Assembly: GCA_946406115.1 (NCBI GenBank)
Contig: OX291553.1
Coordinates: 5,001 to 69,000 of the forward strand
Origin: Apoda limacodes
Lineage: Eukaryota > Arthropoda > Insecta > Lepidoptera > Limacodidae
Direction: 5' to 3'
Length of the DNA stretch: 64,000 bases
The position numbers and the translations under genes were made by a program. This document shows positions 8,532-18,949 of this stretch, piece after piece; position 1 is the first letter of the stretch, and each line of letters opens with the position of its first letter. The notes beneath the pieces are model-generated. The model searched no databases, was not told where the DNA came from, and saw nothing but the letters and a program-made list of their open reading frames with translations.

Positions 8532-11414
8532 AAGCAACAAATAAAACGAATCACGACTACAGAGCAATTAGAAGACGTCATCCGAAAGTACACTGCAGCT
8601 ATTAACGAGACCTGTGAACTAACTATACCCACCACTAAAACCACGCTTAAAACTAAACGTAGCAAATTGTGGACAAAAGAACTTACCACAGCAAAAAGGG
8701 CCATGATAAAGACCCGACGAAAAATTAGAAACGCCAATCCTAATAGACGCCCATATGTGATAGAACAATATTGCAAAGAAAAAGAAACCTATAAAAAGCT
8801 ACTTGAAAAAACTATCACCGAAAGCTGGAAGCAATTTTGTTCTACACAAGATAAAGAGACCATGTGGCAAAAAATCTTTAGAGTCATCAAAAACTGCAAA
8901 GCACGGGAAGATGACAAACTCCTGCGTTCTATAACCGATGGAAAAATAATGGGACCTGAAGCATCGGCGAATCTCCTTGCGGATACTTTCTACCCTCACG
9001 ATGACCAATTTTCGGACACAGCAGAACAACGCAAAACGAGGCTCGAAACCAAAGAAAAATTACAAAATCCTACACAGACCTCGCCAGACTTCACAGCTGA
9101 AGAAGTACAAGCGGTCTTCGCTAGAATGAACCCCAATAAGTCCCCCGGCGAGGATGGATTCACCTCAGATATCTGCGAAGCAGCATATTGTTCCGAACCT
9201 GAAACCCTACTTGCCCTCTTTAATAAGTGTCTCCATCTAAGTTACTTTCCGAAGATTTGGAAAAAAGCAATTATTAAAATTATACCGAAACCTGGCAAAG
9301 GAGACTACACAGTACCCAAATCTTACAGACCCATAGGACTACTTGCGGTTTTGGGGAAGGTCCTTGAAAAACTCTTTGTTAACAGATTAACTTGGCAGCT
9401 AGGGTCCGAAGAAAAACTAAGTGGAAGACAGTACGGATTCCTACCGCAACGAAGCACCGAAGACGCCCTGTACGATGCGACAAAAATTATAAGGGACTCA
9501 ATAGCGCAAAAAAAGATTGTCGTGGTGGTCTCCCTAGATATTGAGGGAGCATTCGACCACGCATGGTGGCCCGCGATTCTCTCCGAGCTACAGAAAAAGA
9601 AAATTGATGCATCCCTATACAACCTGATTGTAAGCTACCTATCCAACCGTAGCGTAGAAATTACCTATGCCGGAGCCAAGATCAAAAGGAACACAAACAT
9701 GGGATGTATTCAAGGATCCACTTGTGGCCCTATGCTCTGGAATGTTCTACTGGACCCACTACTGAGATTAGCAGAAGCACTTCCAGTCCATATTCAGGCG
9801 TTTGCAGACGACCTGCTCTTGATAGCAAGCGGGCACTGCGCCAAAGAACTGGAGGAAAAAATAAACCCGACGTTGTGCACAATCTCGAAATGGGGCACAG
9901 ACTGCAAATTGAGATTTGCAGCCCATAAGACCCAGGCCATACTAATAACTAAAAAACTAAAGTACGATAATCCCCAGCTGTTAATGAACGGAGTAGCACT
10001 ACCCTTTAACGAGAACTTAAAAGTCTTGGGACTAACCATTGATAGAAAGCTGAACTTTATTACCCACATTGATGAAGTAAACAGGAAAGCGGTGAACATT
10101 TATAAATCTGTATCAAGGACAGCCAGAGCACAGTGGGGCCTGAACCCGGACATTCTGAGATGCATTTATACAGCAGTAATTGAACCAATATTACTTTATG
10201 CTGCTAATGTCTGGGCTCAGGCTGCCGAAAGAAAACAGCTCCGAAATAGACTGGACAAAACAGTAAGGCTCTTTGGGATACTTATAACCAAGGCACATCG
10301 TTCCATATCCCTATCATCCAGCACGTTGCTGTCTAGAATTTTACCGTTGGACCTCAGAGCAATGGAAATGAAAAGACTTTACGAAATCAAAAGAGGCAAA
10401 CCACTACAACAGCTACCCGGAAGACAACTTGAAGCACGAACTAGCGCCTTTGCATTGCCCCATCCTGCTTATCGGGCCCCTATTTCATATAAGACTATCC
10501 TATCGAACGACGAAGTGGACTCCATCGGAAACGAATACGCCAGAATATTCACCGACGGAAGCAAAATAGAAGGCAAAGTTGGAGGTGCGGTATCGTTCTG
10601 GCAAAATAAAACAGAAAAAGGCAGTGCGAAGTTTCGACTGGAAAGTTACTGCAGTGTATTCCAAGCAGAAATGGCAGCAATCCTGCGCGCAGTAAAACTG
10701 ATGCAAGAAAAACCGGCACTCAGAAGGGCTAATATCTTAAGTGACTCGCAATCAGCTCTTATGTGTTTAGCTGATGTAACCTCAACTAATCCCATCGCTA
10801 ACAAAATACGCTCGGAGCTTAGAGTACTCGAAGACATGGGAGGGGAAGCGATGTTTTACTGGGTCAAGGCACACGTAGGTATCGTAGGAAACGAAAGGGC
10901 TGACGAGCTAGCGAAGACAGCAGCCATAAAATGCAAGCAGAGCCCTGCATACGATGCATTTCCCTTGTCGCATGCTAAGCATTTACTTAGACAAGAGACA
11001 ATTGCACTCTGGCAGCAGCGATACAACGAAGCCACAACTGGCGCAGTCACTAAAAGCTTCTTTCCCACAGTCACATCAGCTTATAAAATTTTGGAAAAGA
11101 TGAAGTTGGACAACCGAACTACCCAAGTTCTAACAGGTCATGGTGGTATCAGAGAGTACCTACACAAAAAAGGCCTCATGAGTACTCCTTTATGTACTTG
11201 TGATGATACCACACAGGAGACCATTTTTCACATTCTATGTGACTGTCCCAAATACTGCATAGACAGATACGACACAGAGTGCAGATTGGGGATGAAAATC
11301 ACCATAGAGAATTTTCCAGAGCTAATTGCAAGCAATGACTGCCGGGAAGAATTCATTCAATATGCCAAGAGAATAATGAAAGTCACAGGAGAAGCAAATG
11401 GAGCAAAATTTTAA
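8532..11414 (+). CDS. TRAS-like ORF2, 5'-truncated: reverse transcriptase and RNase H
   Basis: The frame is open from the truncation point to the stop at 11414, about 960 codons; the first ATG is 8667. The endonuclease domain is missing. The reverse transcriptase keeps KSPGEDG, SLDIEGAFDHAWW, QGSTCGPMLWN and FADD. RNase H keeps the FTDGSK, FQAEM, SDSQSA and GNERAD motifs, and the C-terminal CX1CX8HX4C-type motif is present. No stop or frameshift interrupts it, so the insertion is probably young. Without the 5' end and endonuclease the copy cannot be autonomous. Confidence 0.88.
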   Translation, partial: KQQIKRITTTEQLEDVIRKYTAAINETCELTIPTTKTTLKTKRSKLWTKELTTAKRAMIKTRRKIRNANPNRRPYVIEQYCKEKETYKKLLEKTITESWKQFCSTQDKETMWQKIFRVIKNCKAREDDKLLRSITDGKIMGPEASANLLADTFYPHDDQFSDTAEQRKTRLETKEKLQNPTQTSPDFTAEEVQAVFARMNPNKSPGEDGFTSDICEAAYCSEPETLLALFNKCLHLSYFPKIWKKAIIKIIPKPGKGDYTVPKSYRPIGLLAVLGKVLEKLFVNRLTWQLGSEEKLSGRQYGFLPQRSTEDALYDATKIIRDSIAQKKIVVVVSLDIEGAFDHAWWPAILSELQKKKIDASLYNLIVSYLSNRSVEITYAGAKIKRNTNMGCIQGSTCGPMLWNVLLDPLLRLAEALPVHIQAFADDLLLIASGHCAKELEEKINPTLCTISKWGTDCKLRFAAHKTQAILITKKLKYDNPQLLMNGVALPFNENLKVLGLTIDRKLNFITHIDEVNRKAVNIYKSVSRTARAQWGLNPDILRCIYTAVIEPILLYAANVWAQAAERKQLRNRLDKTVRLFGILITKAHRSISLSSSTLLSRILPLDLRAMEMKRLYEIKRGKPLQQLPGRQLEARTSAFALPHPAYRAPISYKTILSNDEVDSIGNEYARIFTDGSKIEGKVGGAVSFWQNKTEKGSAKFRLESYCSVFQAEMAAILRAVKLMQEKPALRRANILSDSQSALMCLADVTSTNPIANKIRSELRVLEDMGGEAMFYWVKAHVGIVGNERADELAKTAAIKCKQSPAYDAFPLSHAKHLLRQETIALWQQRYNEATTGAVTKSFFPTVTSAYKILEKMKLDNRTTQVLTGHGGIREYLHKKGLMSTPLCTCDDTTQETIFHILCDCPKYCIDRYDTECRLGMKITIENFPELIASNDCREEFIQYAKRIMKVTGEANGAKF

Positions 11415-11654
11415 AATTATATATAAAATGCAAAAGGAATAATAAATAATAATGAATAAATAATACAGAATACAATAATAGTAATAACAACAATAATATA
11501 AATATTATAGAATAAATTATATGACAACAAAACTTAAGAGAAAACCCTTAAGTTTTGGCACAATTAAATTAATTATTATAAATTGGAAATAAAGGAATGA
11601 CATATAAACAAAGACTCAAATGTTGTATAATCAATAACAACAATACGAAGAAGG

Positions 11655-11742
11655 GCAGGAGGGGTTTTAGTTGGTGCAAACCCAACACTACCCATGTTAC
11701 CCAGACCATCCATGGGTGTCCGTAAGGGATTTCCCCTCCTGC
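11655..11742 (+). other. conserved 3' terminal RNA fold of T2
   Basis: It has the same outer stem GCAGGAGGGG/CCCCTCCTGC as T1. The inner GTTGG/CCAAC stem is kept although its loop differs (TGCAAAC instead of TGCGAGT). The ATGG/CCGT hairpin keeps pairing through a G-U. Confidence 0.72.
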
Positions 11743-11771
11743 ATAAGATAAAAAAAAAAAAAAAAAAAAAA

Positions 11772-11850
11772 CCTAACCTAACCTAACCTAACCTAACCTA
11801 ACCTAACCTAACCTAACCTAACCTAACCTAACCTAACCTAACCTAACCTA
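11772..11850. repeat. telomeric (CCTAA)n array
   Basis: About 79 bases of pure CCTAA between T2 and a SART-like 5' fragment. Confidence 0.95.
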
Positions 11851-12055
11851 AAGGTACACAGCTCAGGGTGAGCGGTGCTAGCTTCGCCAGAGAGCGACAC
11901 GGATCCTCTAAAGTCACTGTCTTCACTTCACGGGGCTTGGAATAGCCCGTAGGTCCATCCCAAACGTACGCACACACGGTTTTACAGGTTCAGTACGTTA
12001 GAAACTCGGGAGCGAACGAAAAACGATCCGTTCGCTAGCGCGTTCCTCACAAGAC
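11851..12055 (-). mobile_element. 5'-terminal fragment of a SART-like (family 2) element
   Basis: These about 205 bases match 18700-18892, the extreme 5' end of the family 2 element, almost base for base. They include the CGTTCGC/GCGAACG hairpin near the RNA 5' end (arms separated by AAAAACGATC). The rest of the element is missing and telomeric repeats flank both sides. It is a solo 5' end. Confidence 0.75.
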
Positions 12056-12079
12056 TTAACCTAACCTAACCTAACCTAA

Positions 12080-12081
<2 letters not shown>
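12056..12081. repeat. telomeric (CCTAA)n
   Basis: About five CCTAA units before the next poly(T). Confidence 0.9.
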
Positions 12082-12111
<30 letters not shown>

Positions 12112-12192
12112 CGTTGGAAATCCTCATGGATACCCATGCACCGCAAGGACAGTGCACAGGTTATGTCGGACTCGTACCGACTAAAACCAACG
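12112..12192 (-). other. conserved 3' terminal RNA fold, SART-like family 2
   Basis: In the RNA sense (minus strand) CGTTGG pairs with CCAACG as the outer stem. GTTTTAG follows the first arm, GTCGG/CCGAC forms the inner stem, ATGG/CCAT a second hairpin, and GGATTT precedes the last arm. Identical folds lie at 14723-14803 and 18950-19030. Confidence 0.72.
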
Positions 12193-12438
12193 GTGTTCCT
12201 TCTCGCGCCTTTACGGCGGAGCCACGGGAACTCAAGAATGCATCCGCGACTCCACCAGCAGCGTTACCTTTGCTCTATTGGCAGCACAGCTCGGTTGTAA
12301 ACCAAACAAGCAGTGCTGCCCTTCCACCCCTTTGAGATGCCGTGCCGGGAACACATGGCTCGGCATCTCCCCCCTCTGACCCCATCCCTCTCGTGGGTGA
12401 GCGGAAGGCTTCCAAGCGCCCTCCGCCCGGGGCCTCGG

Positions 12439-13083
12439 CTAAGGCGGCAGCTGGCGCGTGTGCGCCATCCGCCGGGACCTAGGCCGCGGTCTTCTTGTCC
12501 GGGGCGCAGCGGGATCCCTCTCCCGCTCGCGCTCCGCCTCCTCCTTCCGCCGCATGACAGCCTCAGCGAAAGCTGCGGCGGCCCTCCATACTCTCTCGCT
12601 GCGAACCATGCCCCTGACAAGGGCCGGCAGCGAGAGATCCGCCCCTGCGACGGCGACCAGGGTCGCGCGCTCCTCTGCCCAGGCCGGGCAAACCTCCACC
12701 GTGTGCTGCGCCGTGTCCTCGGTACAGCCACAGTGATGGCACTCGGCTGTCTGCTCCCGGCCGGCCACCCGGTGCAGGTACCTCCCGAAGCACCCATGCC
12801 CCGAGAGGATCTGCGTGAGGTGGTATGACAGGTGGCCATGTGTGCGCAGGCCAACCCATCGCACCAACACTGGCCGGACGGCGTCGACGGTTGCCCGTCC
12901 AGCCGTCGGCCGCTCCAGCATCTCGCGCCACTGCGCAAGTAGGCGCAAGCGCACCCGCTCGCGCCACCGCGTCCACTCCACCGCCTCCTCTTCACCCCGG
13001 GGCGACGCTCGGGCCTCAACGACGCGATTGTACGTCGCGGCGAGCAGCCGAGCGTCCAGCTCCCAGGGCATGCTGCCGGCAAG
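12439..13083 (-). pseudogene. SART-like family 2 ORF2 C-terminus (fragment)
   Basis: The reading frame matches the C-terminal 215 residues of the ORF2 at 19277-20745. It includes the Cys/His motif CHHCGCTEDTAQHTVEVC and the same terminal MAHTRQLPP. It covers the region after the reverse transcriptase and carries no catalytic core. It is cut at 13083 by the chimeric junction. Confidence 0.8.
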
Positions 13084-14691
13084 CCGACTCCTTTCGCGAG
13101 ATAACCTCCTCGCAGAAGGACAGAACACAGTTCCACGCCCTCTCGCTTCCAGCCATGGATTTTATCACGGCCGACAGCGAGAGGTCGGTCCCCACGACTG
13201 CGACGAGTGCACGGCGCAGCTCTGCCCAGGCAGGGCAATCCTCCAGTGTGTGCTGCGCCGTATCCACGTCGCAACTACAGTGATGGCACCTCGTCGTCGG
13301 CTCTCTTCCAGCTATATCACACAGGTACTTGCCGAAGCAGCCGTGCCCCGAGAGCACCTGGGTGAGCCGAAATGTGAGTGGTCCTCGCCGTTTGTCCGTC
13401 CATTTTGACAACACTGGACGGACGGCCTCGACGGTTCTTACGCCAGCCCCGGGAAGGGCTAGCTGTTCCCTCCATCTCCCTAGGAGGAACCGTCGGATCA
13501 GCAATTTCCGCCGTCCTTCTTCCTCCGCCTGAGGCAATTCGCCTTGGGCTCGCAGTTCCGCGCGCCATCTGTACACAGACGCACGGACTTCGGCCTCGAG
13601 TTCCCAAGGCGGTGACCCCGCCAGCACACACGCCGCCCTATAGGAGACGGTGCGATACCCCCGTATTACTCTGATGGCCATTGCCCTCTGCGGCATTCGC
13701 AATTGGGCGAGATTCGGCTCAGTCAGAGCGTCAGACCATACGGGGGCGCCGTATAACGCCATGGACTGCACGACCCCTAAGTACAGGCGACGGCATGCTG
13801 TATTAGGCCCCCCCAGATTCGGCAGCAGCCGGGAAAGAGCACCGGCCGCAGCCATCAACCTGGGGACCAAACGCCGGAAGTGGACGCGGAAGTTCCAACG
13901 ACTGTCGAGGACGAGCCCAAGGTACCTCATGTTGGACCCGACCTCAATTCGTACACCACTCACTACGATGTGGGACCCTTGGGGCGGCGCGTTTCTGGGC
14001 CCATGAAAGCAAAGGGCCTCAGATTTCTCGAGTGCCACCCTCAGTCCCAGCAACCGTATTCTGCCGACAACCTGCGCCACCGCTGCAGTTGCAAGACGGG
14101 CAGCCTCCCGCCAGTTGTCCCCTCGCGCCGTGACCAGCGTATCATCAGCGTAACACGTTACGCTTGCGCCCGAGAGTAGGGCACCCCGCAGCACCCAGTC
14201 GTAGCCGATGTTCCACAGCAGCGGGCCAAGGACCGAGCCCTGCGGAACACCGCACGACATTTCCTTACGCCTTTCACGACCGCCCGTGCTGTACGTGACC
14301 TGCCTGCACCGCAGGTAAGACCCCACCAGTTCCTGCAAGTATGAGGGCACTCCATGATATCGGAGCGCCTCCACGACACAGGACCAGGGCAAGGTGTTAA
14401 ACGCGTTTGCGATGTCAAGAGACACCGCCACCAACACCGCACGACATTTCCTTACGCCTTTCACGACCGCCCGTGCTGTACGTGACCTGCCTGCACCGCA
14501 GGTAAGACCCCACCAGTTCCTGCAAGTATGAGGGCACTCCATGATATCGGAGCGCCTCCACGACACAGGACCAGGGCAAGGTGTTAAACGCGTTTGCGAT
14601 GTCAAGAGACACCGCCACCAACACCCCGCCCCGGGAAACCACCTCGTCCGAGAGAGCCTTGACGCGAGTGATCGCGTCGATCGTCGAACGA

Positions 14692-14693
<2 letters not shown>
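13084..14693 (-). pseudogene. SART-like family 3 ORF2 fragment (copy S-b), chimeric and internally duplicated
   Basis: The minus-strand frame shows a SART-type reverse transcriptase: RSTIDAI, VAVSLDIANAFNTLPW, GVPQGSVLGPLLWN, YADDTLV, then the C-terminal CHHCSCDVDTAQHTLEDC motif. The protein differs from families 1 and 2, so this is a third family. It begins at the second reverse-transcriptase block, lacking the endonuclease. It loses its last residues and 3' UTR at 13084, where family 2 sequence takes over out of frame. A 187-base direct duplication of the core at 14251-14624 breaks the frame. It is a dead fragment. Confidence 0.8.
14251..14624. repeat. 187-bp tandem direct duplication inside S-b
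   Basis: Bases 14251-14437 recur at 14438-14624. The copies overlap in an AACACCGC microhomology. The duplicated part encodes the catalytic SLDIANAF region. Confidence 0.85.
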
Positions 14694-14722
<29 letters not shown>

Positions 14723-15049
14723 CGTTGGAAATCCTCATGGATACCCATGCACCGCAAGGACAGTGCACAGGTTATGTCGGACTCGTACCGACTAAAACCA
14801 ACGGTGTTCCTTCTCGCGCCTTTACGGCGGAGCCACGGGAACTCAAGAATGCATCCGCGACTCCACCAGCAGCGTTACCTTTGCTCTATTGGCAGCACAG
14901 CTCGGTTGTAAACCAAACAAGCGGTGCTGCCCTTCCACCCCTTTGAGATGCCGTGCCGGGAACACATGGCTCGGCATCTCCCCCCTCTGACCCCATCCCT
15001 CTCGTGGGTGAGCGGAAGGCTTCCAAGCGCCCTCCGCCCGGGGCCTCGG

Positions 15050-15989
15050 CTAAGGCGGCAGCTGGCGCGTGTGCGCCATCCGCCGGGACCTAGGCCGCGG
15101 TCTTCTTGTCCGGGGCGCAGCGGGATCCCTCTCCCGCTCGCGCTCCGCCTCCTCCTTCCGCCGCATGACAGCCTCAGCGAAAGCTGCGGCGGCCCTCCAT
15201 ACTCTCTCGCTGCGAACCATGCCCCTGACAAGGGCCGGCAGCGAGAGATCCGCCCCTGCGACGGCGACCAGGGTCGCGCGCTCCTCTGCCCAGGCCGGGC
15301 AAAGCTCCAAGGTGTGACGCGCCGTGTCATCGGCGCAGCCACAGTGGTGGCACTCAGCCGTCTGCTCTCGCCCCGCCACCCGGTGGAGATACCTCCCGAA
15401 GCAACCGTGCCCCGAGAGGATCTGCGTCAGGCGGTAGGACAGGTGGCCATGTGAGCGTAGGCCACACCACTGCTCCAGGACAGGCCGGATAGCGTCGACG
15501 GTTGCCTGCCCGGCCGACGGCCGCACCAATGACTCGCGCCACTGCGCAAGTAGGCGCAAGCGCACCTCCGACGACGACCACCGCACCGGCCGGCGGACCG
15601 CGCCGCGGGCCGTGGAAGCATATAGCCTCCGTCTTCCGCAGCGCCACCTCCAGCCCAAGTCGGCGGATGCGCCGCACGACGTGTGCCGCCCCAGCGGCAG
15701 CCAGGGCGGCCGCCTCCTCGAAGTTACGGCCACGTGCCGTGACAAGTGTGTCGTCGGCGTAACACGTGACGCCGACGCCACGCAGCAGCGCGCCCCGCAA
15801 CACCCAATCGTACCCGATGTTCCACAGGAGGGGCCCGAGTACCGAGCCCTGTGGAACACCGCGCGTCATAGGCCGGACGGCCCACTCTTCCCGCGTCGGA
15901 TACCTGACCTCTCGGTCCGAGAGGTAGGCCTCGACGACGCGGCACAGGTACGGCGGAAAGCCGTGGTACTGGAGCGCCTCCACGATACA
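15050..15989 (-). pseudogene. SART-like family 2 ORF2 remnant of S-c
   Basis: Compared with the copy at 19277-20745, bases equivalent to about 19790-20252 are missing at 15566. This joins the end of the reverse transcriptase (GPRRGPPAGA) to the C-terminal region (RLRLLAQWRESL) and shifts the frame. The endonuclease and N-terminal reverse-transcriptase parts are also absent. YADDTLV and the CHHCGCADDTARHTLELC motif remain, but no functional enzyme can be made. Confidence 0.85.
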
Positions 15990-18037
15990 CCCAGGCGATC
16001 AGGACCAGGCTTGGCAAAACACGTATTCGATTTATGGCCCGTCTCACCACAGCGGTAGCATTCGCTGCTGCGGTTCGTCTCTGAAGAACAGAGCACGGCG
16101 GTGTGGCCCGGCTCCAGGCACCGGTAGCAGCGCAGTGGGCGCGCAGCGAGCGGCTCAATACGCACAGGCGACCAACCCACAAGCAAGCGCCCGAGCGACG
16201 ACAACTTCCTGGCAGCAAAGAGTGGGCAGCGTATCCACGCTGTACCGCTGCGTGTCGGTCCGACCGTAACCGACTCCTGCGTACACTCGCCAGCTGTGGC
16301 CACGGCGGCGATCACCTCGTCGCTGGTTACCGACTCTTCTACGCCGTAGAGGCGTAACTCCGCCGTCTTAACGGGGCGGGTGACAGACACCCGCTCAGAG
16401 CCAAGGGCCTCCCTTAGCTTGGCTGCGAGCGAGTCTGCCTTGTCGCCGCTTGTACCACCCGGCACCTCTATGATACGCGCACCCGTTGCGCCGACGCGGA
16501 ACCGTAGCTCCGGTATTCCCAGTGTTGCCAGGTCAACACTGCGCCTCGCTGCCCGTATGACATCGGCATAGGTATCTCCGCTCGCAACGGCTGCGGGCTG
16601 CAATGTTAAAGCCACGGCCGTGGAGCGTGGCATCCGTGGCACACGGACGGCCGAGCGTGCGGCCGGCGCTCGTCCGCGCCGACCCGCGGATCGTGAACGC
16701 GATTGCCGTCGCGTGAGATTAGTTTCGGCCCTCCTGGGCGCGACAGTTTGCCAGCCGTCGTCTTGAGTGACGTGTGCCTGCTCCGCATCCGGCGCACGAA
16801 TCGCCGCAAGTGTTCGTCTTCTCCTGCGTCCACGCCTTGTCGGCCCAGCACTAGGGGCCGGGGCTAACAGTGGCCTCTGTGGGGCAATAGGCTCAGTGCG
16901 CAAGGCAGCACGCGGCGCGGCGCGCGGCGGCAGTGGCGCAGCGCGCTGTGGCACCGGTGGCGCGCTTGTAATCGCTGACACAGATGCAGGAGCGGCAGCG
17001 CGCGGTGGCGCAGCACGCACGATGCTGGATGGGGCGGCGGCAGGGACCGCGGCGCGCGTTCGGCTGGGAGTGCGGGCGCTCGACACGTCGCGCACTCGCG
17101 CGCTCGTAGCGCCGCTCTGGCCACGGCCACGGCCGCGCAGAGGCGCCGATACTGGTACGGCGCGGGCGGTGGAGGCGGCCGTGGCGGAGGCATATGTCAC
17201 GCGGCGGGCAACACTAGCCGCCGTCGGCCTGTCCGCAACAACAGACCGGGTGCGGGGCGCGGGTAAACAGCGCGCCTCCAAAGCGCCGAAACGCTCACTC
17301 ACCGCGGCAAGGACGGAGCGGCTAACCTCCTCCGTTATTGCGCGGCTGAGTGCCTGCACATCCACTGCAGCCGGTGAGGTGGCAGGAGGATTGGGAGGGG
17401 GGCGCGAGGCCTCCTGCCTCAGCGCCCTTAGCTCTGCCACCAGCTCTGCCGTTTGCTCACGAAGGCGAACGTTGTCTTCTTTAAGTTTCTTTACTTCCGT
17501 CTTCATTAGACGAGCCTCTTCGGAGGCCGTCAGTTCGCCAAGTCTGACCACAGCCTCTGTAATCCCCGCTGTGGCCTTTTTTAGGCCACCGACGAGTTCA
17601 CCTTTAAGGTTTTTTGATTTTCGTCCTACTTCGTTGATATATGTGACGCAGCGCGTCACCTCCTTCATGAGCTGAGCCGCCGAAAGCTCACCGGTCGATT
17701 CGCTGTCGTCGGTGGTACGTCCCGACGACAGACGCGGCGTCGTGCGCCGGAGCTCCTCCGTGGAGGCTGCAAGCTCCTCCTCTGCTCGCAGCCTCAGCTC
17801 CTCCCGCTTCGCCGCATTCAGGTCCTCCTTGGCCTTTGCTAGGCCGACGTATTCGCCGGTCGTCGGTGGCCTGCCCCGCTCGCGCGTATTTGTGGGTGGG
17901 CATTTCCTGACGGAACCCACTTTCCGCTCCTCCTCAGAGCTATCGCTCAACGCCTCTAGGGGGCGCTTTTCCGCCACCTTGCGGAACGCACTTCCTGACG
18001 GTACCTCCATGGTTGTAGTTTTATTCTTACTGCTCAT
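15990..18037 (-). pseudogene. SART-like family 2 ORF1, gag-like, C-terminally truncated
   Basis: The ORF opens with MSSKNKTTTMEVPSG at 18037. It has a charged helical region (residues about 150-220) and an Ala/Arg/Pro-rich low-complexity middle (about 240-450). The gag C-terminal part follows, with knuckles CYRCLEPGHTAVLC and CYRCGETGHKSNTC (about 630-675). The third knuckle and the stop are lost, because the frame runs at about 15990 into reverse-transcriptase sequence in the wrong frame and ends at 15866. GC content is much higher than in the TRAS-like ORF1. Apart from the lost end it is uninterrupted. Confidence 0.82.
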
Positions 18038-18892
18038 GTTTTAAAACAAAAACCGTAAATACTCGTATTTTACAAATATAAATACAATAAACACACAAAC
18101 TATAAGTTATTTAGTCAACACACACTAATAAAGTATGTATGTATGTAAGTCCATCCACAACACAATAAAACATAAAAACACTAAAGTTTGTCGAAGCTGG
18201 CCGAAGCTGCCCGTCAGCTCGACCCGAGCTGGCCCCGCTTCGCACAGCTTCACACAGCTTCGCGATTTACCGTCCCGCTGGTTTTTAAACTACGTTGGGA
18301 GTCGCCGCAAGGTCCATCCACAACGTAATCAAAAAGAAAAACACTAAAAGTACTCACACGAAGCCGCTATGTGCCTCAGACAGGCTGGCGCCACAATGAT
18401 GCAACTCCGCCTGGCCCCTCAGTGGGTGGCACTGCGGTGCTGAGATTTGCCTTACGGTCCCTCCACAGCACGGCGAACACACACGACACACTAAAAATAT
18501 CGTCACACAAGAATTGGCGAAGCTGTCTCACAGCTCGGTCCCGCTTCGCACAGCTTTGCGCAGCTTCGTCACAGACGCGAAATTTAGCACTTTCAAAGGC
18601 AATGCGATGTTGAGAATCGCCTAACGGTCCCTCCCAAACAACACACGCACAACAAAGTCAACACTGGACGAGAATCCGGCGCTCAATCTGGCAAAAACGG
18701 CCACACAGCTCAGGGTGAGCGGTGCTAGCTTCGCCAGAGAGCGACACGGATCCTCTAAAGTCACTGTCTTCACTTCACGGGGCTTGGAATAGCCCGTAGG
18801 TCCATCCCAAACGTACGCACACACGGTTTTACAGGTTCAGTACGTTAGAAACACAGGAGCGAACGAAAAACGATCCGTTCGCTAGCGCGTTC
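18038..18892 (-). promoter_or_regulatory. SART-like family 2 5' UTR with tandem units
   Basis: The 855-base leader carries five degenerate units marked by GTCC(A/C)TCC at 18149, 18312, 18457, 18627 and 18800, 145-173 bases apart. CGCACAGCTT-type blocks recur in two of them. Tandem leader units recall the promoter monomers of some mammalian LINEs; a promoter role is inferred. Confidence 0.55.
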
Positions 18893-18906
18893 CACCACAG
18901 ACTCAA

Positions 18907-18908
<2 letters not shown>
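18893..18908. repeat. left target-site duplication of S-d (16 bp)
   Basis: CACCACAGACTCAACC occurs here and again at 20746-20761, directly bracketing S-d. Confidence 0.8.

Positions 18909-18949
<41 letters not shown>

Larger units (their letters stand above)
8531..11771 (+). mobile_element. 5'-truncated TRAS-like element (copy T2)
   Basis: The copy starts abruptly inside ORF2, between endonuclease and reverse transcriptase, right after CCTAAC. It ends in a poly(A) at 11750-11771 joined to CCTAACC. Truncation at the 5' end is typical of incomplete target-primed reverse transcription. The protein is clearly diverged from T1, so this is a separate subfamily. Confidence 0.9.
12082..13083 (-). 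mobile_element. SART-like family 2, 3' part (copy S-a)
   Basis: On the minus strand the element ends in about 30 A (poly(T) at 12082-12111) against GGTTAGG. It carries the family 2 3' UTR (12112-12438) and the C-terminal part of ORF2. At about 13083 it joins sequence of a third SART-like family with no telomeric repeat between, a chimeric junction. Confidence 0.82.
14694..18892 (-). mobile_element. SART-like family 2 element with internal deletions (copy S-c)
   Basis: The poly(T) at 14694-14722 marks the 3' end. It directly abuts family 3 sequence, with no full telomeric unit between. The element keeps its 3' UTR, ORF2 C-terminus, a middle slice of reverse transcriptase, most of ORF1 and a 5' UTR reaching the element's true 5' end near 18892. 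Two deletions removed most of ORF2: one at about 15566 within ORF2, another at about 15990 fusing reverse transcriptase to ORF1. Confidence 0.85.

Noticed and set aside
12264..13274. 336-codon minus-strand ORF
   Set aside because: It is a wrong-frame reading across the chimeric S-a/S-b junction; the neighbouring frame (12439-13083) carries the Cys/His motif.
16767..17675. 302-codon plus-strand ORF opposite the SART-like ORF1
   Set aside because: It is a GC-rich shadow of the antisense ORF1, low in complexity (Ala/Arg/Gly) and without any motif; the minus frame has CCHC knuckles.
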